DNA of 64,000 nucleotides from Oscillospiraceae bacterium (GTDB lineage: Bacteria; Bacillota; Clostridia; Oscillospirales; Ruminococcaceae): NCBI GenBank assembly GCA_017405465.1, contig JAFRAJ010000039.1:1-64000 (forward strand), given 5' to 3'. This document shows positions 1 to 6,773 of this stretch, piece by piece. The notes beneath the pieces were generated by a model that worked only from the letters and a program-made list of their open reading frames with translations, did not search any database and was not told the DNA's origin. The translations under genes and the position numbers were made by a program. Numbering within the stretch: position 1 is the stretch's first letter; each line of letters opens with the position of its first letter.

Positions 1-1
1 A

Positions 2-685
2 CAGGCTGCTATACGCCCGATAAGGAAAAGGACAACCTATAACAAGAGAGATTATCCACTGAGAGGAGTTGCCAGATGTGCCTGCTGTCATCGAATGATT
101 CAGTACTTCGGCAAGGTCAAAAGACCATATTTTACCTGTGAAGTGACAAAACATGATGCCAACAGCAAATGCTTTCACGGAAAGGTGTTTGAGGATGAAC
201 TCAATGAGGTAGTCTGGCAATCACTTCAGAGCATGTTTGCTCTGTCAGATGATTTGTCCGGGAAGCTGAATCAGCAGAAAAAGCTGCTCGGTAATGAAAC
301 AGAATCGATCAAGTCGGATCTCGAAAAGCTGCAGAAGGAACTGAAACAAATCGATTCTGACAAGTATTCCAACATGGACAAGTATATGTCCGGAGACCTT
401 CCTAAAGAAAAGTTCCTGTCCAAGAAGCAGAAGCTGGATGAAGCATCATCTGCCCTCACCGCCGAGATTGCAGAACTGGGAAACAAGTTGGAAGTGATAA
501 GGACATCTGAAGTTCCTGAGGCCGAAAAACTGGTCGGCGAGATGAAGAAGTATTCCAAAGAATCTCAGCTGACGAGTGGTATGGTGCAGACATTTATAGA
601 ATCTGTTGAGATAACAGACGACCAGCATGCACAGATCATATGGAAGTTCTCCGATATCTTTAAATGGTTCATGAAAGAACAGTAA
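2..685 (+). CDS. Large serine recombinase, C-terminal part (5' end outside window)
   Basis: The frame is open from the first bases of the window, so this is the end of a longer gene whose catalytic resolvase domain lies to the left. What is visible is the tail of the recombinase DNA-binding region (NKRDYPLRGVARCACCHRM), followed by a zinc beta-ribbon with one Cys pair in CACC and a second pair further on (TCE and KCF). A long charged coiled coil follows (about nt 240-560), and the protein ends in FKWFMKEQ. This is the normal order for the C-terminal half of large serine integrases and TndX/TnpX-type transposases, where ribbon and coiled coil bind att DNA and control the direction of recombination. 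An internal ATG at 95 is not the real start, because the ribbon begins upstream of it. A hairpin terminator follows at 703. The gene implies an integrated element lying mainly to the left. Confidence 0.9.
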   Translation, partial: QAAIRPIRKRTTYNKRDYPLRGVARCACCHRMIQYFGKVKRPYFTCEVTKHDANSKCFHGKVFEDELNEVVWQSLQSMFALSDDLSGKLNQQKKLLGNETESIKSDLEKLQKELKQIDSDKYSNMDKYMSGDLPKEKFLSKKQKLDEASSALTAEIAELGNKLEVIRTSEVPEAEKLVGEMKKYSKESQLTSGMVQTFIESVEITDDQHAQIIWKFSDIFKWFMKEQ

Positions 686-702
686 AACTGAATGCCTATC
701 AG

Positions 703-738
703 AAAAGAGCTCCAGATTGCAGAATCCGGAGCTTTTCT
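703..738 (+). terminator. Intrinsic terminator after the recombinase
   Basis: An imperfect hairpin (GAGCTCCAGATT pairing with AATCCGGAGCTT) is followed by TTTTCTTC, 18 nt after the recombinase stop codon. Confidence 0.75.
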
Positions 739-904
739 TCTGAAAAAGTTCTATATTTTTTAGTCCTTACTTGACATACGCTGATGATTGTCAATCTGAC
801 ATAAAAAGGCTGCAGACATATGAAAATAAAAGGTTAATTGCAAAGAGATACCCTATGGGCAAAGCTATTTCGCGAAATATGATGGAATAGATTATTGAAT
901 GTTA

Positions 905-913
905 TGTTATAAT
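905..913 (+). promoter_or_regulatory. Extended -10 promoter for the SPFH gene
   Basis: TGTTATAAT, an exact TGN-TATAAT extended -10, lies 63 nt before the ATG at 977. There is no clear -35 box, which extended -10 promoters can do without. Confidence 0.55.
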
Positions 914-976
914 TCATTCGGATAAAGTGTAGGGCATATGCCTTATATAGTATGTATAGAAAAAAGGAGAATAACT

Positions 977-2200
977 ATGGGTCTTATTAGTGCTGCTTTA
1001 AGCTCTGCTACAAACACGCTTTCCCAGCAGTGGAAAGAGTACTTCTACTGTGATTCTCTGCCCTATGATGTTCTTGCGGTCAGAGGCAAAAAGCGTCAGT
1101 CTGGTTTATCCAGCAATCCCGATGATAATATCATCTCCAGCGGATCAGTCATTGCTGTTGCCGACGGTCAGTGCATGCTAATCGTTGAGCAGGGAAAAGT
1201 TGTTGAACTCTGCGCTGAACCTGGTGAATATGTATATGATGCTTCAACAGAACCGTCTTTCTTTGACGGCGGTAAGTTCTTGGACAACCTCAAAGAGGTG
1301 TTCAATGCAATGGTCAAGCAGTTTACATTTGCAGGAGAGGCTCCAAAGGATCAGCGTGTTTATTATCTCAACACCAAAGAGATCATCGGAAACAAGTACG
1401 GTACACCCACAAAGGTACCGTTCCAGGTCATCGATCCCAACATCAACCTCAATCTCACAGTCTCTGTGAGCTGCTTCGGCGAGTACAGCTACAGGATCGT
1501 AAACCCCCTGGCTTTCTACACAAATGTCTGCGCCAATGTTCCCGGATTATACACCCGTGATCAGCTCGACGGACAGCTCAAGAGCGAGCTCCTCGGTGCT
1601 CTTCAGCCTGCATTTGCACGCATTTCGCAGATGGGTATCCAGTACAGCCAGCTTCCCGCTTACACGACGCAGCTCGCTGATGTCCTCAAGACAGAGCTCA
1701 GCGCGAAGTGGAGAGATCAGCGCGGAATCGAACTGGTAAACATCGGAGTATCCAGCATTAAAGCTGACGAAGCCGACGAAGCGATGATCAAGGAACTGCA
1801 GCGCAATGCAGTCTTTAAAGATCCTTCCATGGCTGCAGCTCAGTGGGTCGGTGCTTCCTCTAATGCTATCCAGAACGCTGCCAAGAACGAGAACGGTGCC
1901 GCCATCGGATTCATGGGCGTCAATATGGCTCAGCAGATGAGCGGCGTGAATCCCGCTTCTCTGTATCAGATGGGCGCCGGTCAGACTCCGGTACAGCCTC
2001 AGCACGAAGGATGGACCTGCACAAAATGCGGTGCACTCAATCACGGCAATTTCTGCACCAACTGCGGAACTGCAAAACCCGAAAACGCTCCTCAGTACAA
2101 GTGCAATAACTGCGGTTGGGTACCCTCCGATCCTAACAATCTTCCCAAATTCTGCCCGAACTGCGGCGATCCTTTCAATGAGGAAGATATCGTAAGATAA
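977..2200 (+). CDS. SPFH-domain protein with C-terminal double zinc ribbon (YdjI-like)
   Basis: The SPFH (stomatin/prohibitin/flotillin/HflK) core covers roughly residues 15-290. It is followed by a low-complexity Gln/Ala/Gly segment and, from about residue 346, two short zinc ribbons with CxxC pairs (CTKC, CTNC, CNNC, CPNC). The ATG at 977 is chosen because AAAAGGAGA precedes it at good spacing; an upstream ATG at 938 adds 13 residues and has no ribosome site. In Bacillus subtilis the SPFH protein YdjI works with zinc-ribbon membrane protein YdjG and YdjH to tie the phage-shock protein PspA to the membrane. The next genes here match that set in type, which supports a membrane-stress or membrane-organising role. 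No PspA gene is in view. Family call is firm, function inferred from context. Confidence 0.85.
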   Translation: MGLISAALSSATNTLSQQWKEYFYCDSLPYDVLAVRGKKRQSGLSSNPDDNIISSGSVIAVADGQCMLIVEQGKVVELCAEPGEYVYDASTEPSFFDGGKFLDNLKEVFNAMVKQFTFAGEAPKDQRVYYLNTKEIIGNKYGTPTKVPFQVIDPNINLNLTVSVSCFGEYSYRIVNPLAFYTNVCANVPGLYTRDQLDGQLKSELLGALQPAFARISQMGIQYSQLPAYTTQLADVLKTELSAKWRDQRGIELVNIGVSSIKADEADEAMIKELQRNAVFKDPSMAAAQWVGASSNAIQNAAKNENGAAIGFMGVNMAQQMSGVNPASLYQMGAGQTPVQPQHEGWTCTKCGALNHGNFCTNCGTAKPENAPQYKCNNCGWVPSDPNNLPKFCPNCGDPFNEEDIVR

Positions 2201-2224
2201 CAGGTCTATTGACAGATCTTACAG

Positions 2225-2260
2225 GAACTGCCCTGTCAGAAGGGCAGGGCAGTTCTTTGA
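2225..2260 (+). terminator. Hairpin between SPFH and DUF4428 genes (weak terminator or attenuator)
   Basis: GAACTGCCCT and AGGGCAGTTC form a strong stem, followed only by a short T run (CTTT). It probably allows partial read-through into the next gene, which starts 22 nt later. Confidence 0.5.
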
Positions 2261-2281
2261 TCCTTTATGGAGGTTTGAATA

Positions 2282-3001
2282 ATGGGTCTTTTTGACAAGA
2301 AATACTGCAGTATCTGCGGAGAGAAGATCGGATTATTCGGCAACAGAAAACTGGAAGACGGAAATCTCTGCAAGAATTGTGCAGCCAAGCTTTCGCCGTG
2401 GTTTTCTGACAGACGCAGTTCTACTGTAGAACAGATCAGGCAGCAGCTTGAATACCGCGAGGCAAATAAGAGCAAAGTCGCAGAGTTTCATATCACAAGG
2501 ACACTGGGCAAAAGATACAAGGTCCTTTTCGATGAAGATGCGAAGAGATTCATGGTCACATCGGCCAGCAGCCTTCAGAATGCTAATCCGGACGTGCTGG
2601 ATTTTGCAGATGTCACAGGCTGCAGCTGCAGAGTGAACGAGAATAAGACAGAAATCAAGAGAGAGCTTCCGGATGGTAAGGAAGAAAGCTATATCCCGAA
2701 GCGTTATAAATACGATTATGATTTTTATGTCACTATTAATGTAAACAATCCTTACTTTAATGAGATCTCATTCCAGCTGAACGACGATCTTGTAGATAAC
2801 AAGGACAGCATGGAATTCAGATCCTATGAGCAGATGTGCGAAGAAGTGAAGACTGTTCTGCTTCAGGTAAGACAGGAAGTCAGAGACAGTATAGAAGCGC
2901 AGAACGCACCTAAGAAACAGGTCAAGTGTCCTTACTGCGGTGCAACGACGACACCCACAGCCAACGGAACATGTGAATTCTGCGGCGGAGCGTTAAGCTG
3001 A
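2282..3001 (+). CDS. DUF4428-type zinc-ribbon protein
   Basis: This 239-residue soluble protein begins MGLFDKKYCSICGEKIGLFG, the N-terminal four-cysteine ribbon typical of DUF4428 (CSIC, then CKNC at about residues 32-35). A middle beta-rich region of unknown role follows, in which LDFADVTGC resembles the PH-like short-peptide segment common in such proteins. A second ribbon closes the protein (CPYC and CEFC, about residues 219-235). GGAGG sits 8 nt before the ATG. The gene lies between the SPFH protein and a YdjG-like protein and has its own terminator, so it is probably part of the same envelope module. No enzymatic motif is visible. The function is unknown; the family call rests on the N-terminal ribbon. 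Confidence 0.75.
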   Translation: MGLFDKKYCSICGEKIGLFGNRKLEDGNLCKNCAAKLSPWFSDRRSSTVEQIRQQLEYREANKSKVAEFHITRTLGKRYKVLFDEDAKRFMVTSASSLQNANPDVLDFADVTGCSCRVNENKTEIKRELPDGKEESYIPKRYKYDYDFYVTINVNNPYFNEISFQLNDDLVDNKDSMEFRSYEQMCEEVKTVLLQVRQEVRDSIEAQNAPKKQVKCPYCGATTTPTANGTCEFCGGALS

Positions 3002-3019
3002 ACCATCAATAGAGCATCC

Positions 3020-3053
3020 GTGGCAGAGATCAGATGACCTTCTGCCACTTTTT
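3020..3053 (+). terminator. Intrinsic terminator after DUF4428 gene
   Basis: GTGGCAGA and TCTGCCAC form an 8-bp stem with a 13-nt loop, followed by TTTTT. The next gene starts at 3080. Confidence 0.7.
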
Positions 3054-3079
3054 CATAAACTAGAAAGGCGATCATATAG

Positions 3080-4195
3080 ATGCCAACACAGGTAACAAAC
3101 TACCAGTGCCCTTCATGCGGCGGACCTCTCAGGTTCTCCAGTGAAAAGCAGATGCTCGTCTGCGATTACTGCGGGACTGAGTTTACGACAAAACAGATAG
3201 AAGATTTCTATGCTGCAAAAGATGCGGCTGCTGCTCAGGCTCACAGCGCTCTTGAACAGAAACTGGATTCAAATCCGGAAGAAATCCGCACAGAATGGGA
3301 GTATACAGCAGGCGGTGAGTGGACGGAAAACATGCGTGCATACAGCTGTCCTTCCTGCGGAGCTCAGATAATCTGCGACGAAAACACAGCGGCTACAAGC
3401 TGTCCTTATTGCGGAAATCCTTCCATAGTTGCGGGTAACTTTACCGGCGGCCTTAAGCCTGACTACTGCATTCCATTTAAACTGAATAAAGAACAGGCTG
3501 TACAGGCACTAAAGGATTATTACCGCGGAAAAGTATTCCTGCCTAAAGCCTTCAGCAATAACAACCATATCGAAGAGATCAAAGGGGTATATGTTCCTTT
3601 CTGGTTATACGACGGAAACATGGATGCCGATGTAAGTTATTACGCATCCAGAAGCAGGACCTGGACCGAAGGGAATTACAGAGTGACGAGGACCGATCAT
3701 TATAAACTGATCAGGTCAGGAAACGTTGCTTTCCAGAGGATACCTGTTGATGGATCTTCCAAGATGCCTGACGAGCATATGGACGCCATTGAACCTTTTG
3801 ATTACAGTGAATTGAAACCCTTCTCCACGGCATATATGCCGGGATTCCTTGCTGACAGGTATGATGTCGATTCCAAGGATAGCAGACCCCGGGCCGTCGG
3901 CCGTGCTGAAAGAAGTTCACTCAATGCCATGACTGCTACGACAGGAGGGTATGACTCCGTAACTGTCGCTTCCAGCAGATTCGTTCCTCATAACGGTCAG
4001 GTCAGATACGCGCTCCTTCCTGTATGGGTGCTTAACACAAAGTGGAACGGTGAGAACTATCTGTTCACCATGAACGGACAGACAGGCAAACTGGTCGGCA
4101 ACCTGCCCGTATCAACGGGAAGGTTCATCGCGATGTTCCTTGGCATAGCTGCAGCCTTGTTTGCGCTTGGCTCTGCCATGATCGCATTTATGTGA
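3080..4195 (+). CDS. Zinc-ribbon membrane protein, YdjG-like
   Basis: The 371-residue protein has two TFIIB-like zinc ribbons: CPSC with CDYC at about residues 10-34, and CPSC with CPYC at about 89-112. A long domain with the PFW and YMPGFLADRY signatures follows, and a single hydrophobic segment ends the protein (about 347-370). This layout, a cytoplasmic double ribbon plus a conserved domain plus a C-terminal membrane anchor, matches B. subtilis YdjG, which helps recruit PspA to the membrane. It begins 27 nt after a terminator and has AGAAAGGCG upstream. Its stop is 10 nt before the TPM-domain gene, so those two are clearly co-transcribed. The family is well supported; the stress role is borrowed from YdjG. 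Confidence 0.8.
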   Translation: MPTQVTNYQCPSCGGPLRFSSEKQMLVCDYCGTEFTTKQIEDFYAAKDAAAAQAHSALEQKLDSNPEEIRTEWEYTAGGEWTENMRAYSCPSCGAQIICDENTAATSCPYCGNPSIVAGNFTGGLKPDYCIPFKLNKEQAVQALKDYYRGKVFLPKAFSNNNHIEEIKGVYVPFWLYDGNMDADVSYYASRSRTWTEGNYRVTRTDHYKLIRSGNVAFQRIPVDGSSKMPDEHMDAIEPFDYSELKPFSTAYMPGFLADRYDVDSKDSRPRAVGRAERSSLNAMTATTGGYDSVTVASSRFVPHNGQVRYALLPVWVLNTKWNGENYLFTMNGQTGKLVGNLPVSTGRFIAMFLGIAAALFALGSAMIAFM

Positions 4196-4205
4196 GAGGA
4201 GGGCG

Positions 4206-5561
4206 ATGATGAAAAGACTTATCTGCATCCTTCTCACTGTAGTGCTTTTTGCAGGAGTGTTCACAGTCTCTGCAGAAAACCTCATGACCAGCAACTGCAT
4301 ATATGATGTTTCGGATGTTCTTACACAGTCTGACTGGGAAACACTGAACAGTGAATCAATTGAGCTGAGCAACAAGTACAGGTGCGGTGTCTATGTAGTA
4401 CTTATACCCTATATCTCAGAGTATTCCACTTTTACCGAATCAGTTGAGAATGCAGCTCAGGACATCTATGTCCGGAATTGGCTTGGTTACGGGACCGGTT
4501 ATGACGGTGTCGTTCTGCTGATAGAGACTTCTTCCGGTAAATGTGCCCTGGCAAGCTCAGGAGCGCGCGGAAGGTATATCTTCAATACTGATGCGCTCAA
4601 GCAGTTTGATCCTTCTATAGTCTCTGACATTAACGCAAGTAATTACAGCGGAGCGATTTCATTATTCATAGCGGAATGCAGAGAACTCTTCGAGTACGAA
4701 GAAAAGAACGGAACAGCTTATCTTTATAATGCAGCGGATCCCCAGAACGATGACTCGAATCTGTCAGGTGATATGCTGACTGACTGTGTTTATGATTATG
4801 CGGGAATCCTGACAGCAGATCAGAAGAGCATGCTGGAAAAGACGGCAAAGGATATTTCTGAGAGACACAGATTCGGAGTATATATCTATATTGTTGATGA
4901 TTTTACTGATATCAACAGCAGTTACGACGTAGGTGATGCATGCGAATCTGTTTACGTAGATAACGGTTTCGGTTACGGAAGTGCAAACAGGGACGGAATA
5001 ATGCTTTTCATGAGTATGGATGAACGTGATTACGCGACATACCGTACTTACGGAAAAGGTTACTATTCCTTCACTGAATACGGACTTTACGAACTGGAAG
5101 AGCGTTTTCTGAATCCTTTCAGAAGAAACGACTGGTACAGCGGATTCCAGAATTATCTGAATTACTGTGACTATCTTCTTGATCTTGCCGAGAAGGGAAC
5201 TCCTCTGGATTATGGAGACGACGATGACGGAGGATATTATCCTCCGGTGACTCCTGAAAGAGAGTCCTACGGACCTCTTTACATCACCACCGGGGTGTTT
5301 TCTGTGATCATCTCACTGGTCATCTGCCTGATCCTGAGAGCCAGGATGAAGACAGCGCAGGTAAAGACTCAGGCAAATGACTATATCATCCGCAACGGCA
5401 TCAGGATGCATGATACGAGAGATATATTCACACACAGCACGGAGAGCAGGACCAGGATCGATACAGAGCCCAGATCTTCCGGCGGACATTCATCCGGAGG
5501 AGGCCACTCATACAGCAGCTTCTCGGGGAGCCACGGCGGAGGTCACAGCGGCAAATTCTAA
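4206..5561 (+). CDS. Membrane protein with two TPM domains and a Gly/Ser/His tail
   Basis: There is an N-terminal signal peptide (residues about 1-23), then two successive TPM (TLP18.3/Psb32/MOLO-1) domains. The first runs from about residue 29 to 155 (starting CIYDVSDVLT), the second from about 195 to 335 (starting CVYDYAGILT); both carry the YVRNWLGYG / YVDNGFGYG type motif. A transmembrane helix follows at about 358-378, then a cytoplasmic tail ending in repeated GGHS motifs. Most family members have one TPM domain, so the duplication is unusual. GGAGG precedes the ATG, and a second ATG directly follows the first. TPM proteins are linked to membrane protein turnover or phosphatase activity, but the activity here is unknown. 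It is co-transcribed with the YdjG-like gene. Confidence 0.85.
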   Translation: MMKRLICILLTVVLFAGVFTVSAENLMTSNCIYDVSDVLTQSDWETLNSESIELSNKYRCGVYVVLIPYISEYSTFTESVENAAQDIYVRNWLGYGTGYDGVVLLIETSSGKCALASSGARGRYIFNTDALKQFDPSIVSDINASNYSGAISLFIAECRELFEYEEKNGTAYLYNAADPQNDDSNLSGDMLTDCVYDYAGILTADQKSMLEKTAKDISERHRFGVYIYIVDDFTDINSSYDVGDACESVYVDNGFGYGSANRDGIMLFMSMDERDYATYRTYGKGYYSFTEYGLYELEERFLNPFRRNDWYSGFQNYLNYCDYLLDLAEKGTPLDYGDDDDGGYYPPVTPERESYGPLYITTGVFSVIISLVICLILRARMKTAQVKTQANDYIIRNGIRMHDTRDIFTHSTESRTRIDTEPRSSGGHSSGGGHSYSSFSGSHGGGHSGKF

Positions 5562-5581
5562 GTTTACAGACTGATATGTAA

Positions 5582-5633
5582 AAAACGGCATCATGCTGCA
5601 GGATGATATGTCCTTAAAGCAGATGCCGTTTTA
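5582..5633 (+). terminator. Intrinsic terminator closing the SPFH/TPM cluster
   Basis: AAAACGGCATC pairs with GATGCCGTTTT across a long loop that contains a smaller stem. The stem runs straight into TTTTAT. Confidence 0.65.
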
Positions 5634-5710
5634 TATTGACTGCGAGTTTGAAGTTTTAACATTTCCGTGATAGTCTTATGTAAGTTTTATTCGGTTCAAG
5701 AGAGAGGAAA

Positions 5711-6643
5711 ATGAGAAACAAATCATTGATTGCCGGACTTCTTGTTGTCACGCTTCTGGTATTCGGGGCTTTGCTCTGGATTCATCATCTCGACACAGTA
5801 AAGGAGATGGAGGAGCTTCGCAGACAGGCAGAAGAAGACGGAGGCTATATCGATATATGGGCAGAGGAACTCAGAACTGTAGAAGAAGAGCTGAGAAACC
5901 TGGATATAGATGATTATGGTGATGCAGGCAAAGGGCTTGGATCATATTTGTTTCTCGTCACTGAACCTGATTACGGTGTGATGACTGATGTGGAACCTGC
6001 CCTCACAGAGTACGGGATAACCGGACATCTTTGTGTTTCAGAGTCGAGCTTCCCCGATGATGAAGGTAACTGCAGCAGATGGCAGGCGGGCCTTCTGACA
6101 GAAGTGGATTGGGACTTCTGCATAGAGGTGACAGATGATACGGATATCAGCGATCTTCTGTACAGGATGTGGCTCATTGATCTCCCGGAGCCTGTTGCAG
6201 CATATCTTCCGGATGGCAGCTGCCTGAAGAACAAGGCACAGGAACTGCTCGATGCGGGGATCAGTATCGTAGTCATAAAAGATAATATTCCTGATGAACT
6301 GCCGGCCGGAATCACTGCTGTTCCATGTGTTGGTATATCAGCCGATAATATGAGTTCTGCAGCAAGTTCATATGCTTCCGACGGGATCTGCTTTGCTTTC
6401 ACGATCGGATTTGAAGGTTCGGATGACCAGTTCAGTTATGATTCGCTGGACAGTGCTGTAGATACGGGAAACGCCATCAGTGAGAGCTATGGTGCGGGAA
6501 TCGCTGATTTCACAAGAATGAAAGAACTCACAGATAAACGCAATGCTCTTGTCAGTGAAGCGATAAACAAGAACATCGAAAAGAGGGATGAGCTCATAAG
6601 AAGAAGAGAGGAACTTCAGGAACTGATCACTTCAAGAAACTGA
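5711..6643 (+). CDS. Membrane-anchored protein of unknown function, possible degenerate polysaccharide-deacetylase fold
   Basis: There is one N-terminal membrane helix (about residues 5-25), then a short coiled coil (27-62), a globular acidic domain (about 75-260) and a C-terminal coiled coil (about 265-310). The globular part has the order of elements seen in NodB-type polysaccharide deacetylases: a strand ending LFLVTEPDYGV where the DD motif would be, then TEYGITGHLCVSESSF, then LLTEVDWDFCIEV, then LLDAGISIVVI. The catalytic Asp/Asp and HxxxH residues are not present. If the fold is right, it would be an inactive relative. The start is well marked by AGAGAGGAAA. A terminator and a new promoter separate it from the giant gene downstream, so it is a neighbour rather than a certain operon member. 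Function unknown. Confidence 0.6.
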   Translation: MRNKSLIAGLLVVTLLVFGALLWIHHLDTVKEMEELRRQAEEDGGYIDIWAEELRTVEEELRNLDIDDYGDAGKGLGSYLFLVTEPDYGVMTDVEPALTEYGITGHLCVSESSFPDDEGNCSRWQAGLLTEVDWDFCIEVTDDTDISDLLYRMWLIDLPEPVAAYLPDGSCLKNKAQELLDAGISIVVIKDNIPDELPAGITAVPCVGISADNMSSAASSYASDGICFAFTIGFEGSDDQFSYDSLDSAVDTGNAISESYGAGIADFTRMKELTDKRNALVSEAINKNIEKRDELIRRREELQELITSRN

Positions 6644-6672
6644 AACCCCAATATACGATTGAACGCATATTT

Positions 6673-6711
6673 GGCCATCGTAAACAGTTGTTTTTACGGT
6701 GGCCTTTTTTT
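6673..6711 (+). terminator. Strong intrinsic terminator before the giant gene
   Basis: GGCCATCGTAAA pairs with TTTACGGTGGCC (one G-U pair) and is followed by seven T residues. The T run abuts the extended -10 of the next promoter. Confidence 0.85.
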
Positions 6712-6719
6712 GCTATAAT
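6711..6719 (+). promoter_or_regulatory. Extended -10 promoter for the giant amidase/coiled-coil gene
   Basis: TGCTATAAT is an exact extended -10 directly after a terminator. Transcription should start near 6726, which excludes the in-frame ATG at 6699 and supports the ATG at 6774. Confidence 0.65.
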
Positions 6720-6773
6720 CATGTATATTGCGATATTATGCGCAGTTATACTTTTGTATTATTTGGTGAACTG

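Larger units (their letters stand above)
686..976. other. Non-coding junction between recombinase and chromosomal genes; candidate att region
   Basis: This gap of about 290 bp holds the recombinase terminator, an AT-rich stretch, a small palindrome ATTTCGCGAAAT near 867 and the promoter of the SPFH gene. I see no ORF, tRNA or recognised riboswitch. In serine-recombinase elements such as Tn5397 the recombinase gene sits at one end with the attachment site just beyond it, so the element boundary could lie here. That placement is inference, because the other end is not in the window. Confidence 0.35.

Noticed and set aside
800..900. Possible riboswitch before the SPFH gene (GCAAAG and GGGCAAAGC-like strings)
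   Set aside because: The strings are not in the order or pairing of c-di-GMP, cobalamin or preQ1 aptamers, and most of the region lies upstream of the predicted transcript start.
6699..6773. Longer N-terminus of the giant protein from an ATG at 6699
   Set aside because: It overlaps the preceding terminator and lies upstream of the extended -10 promoter, so it would not be transcribed from it.
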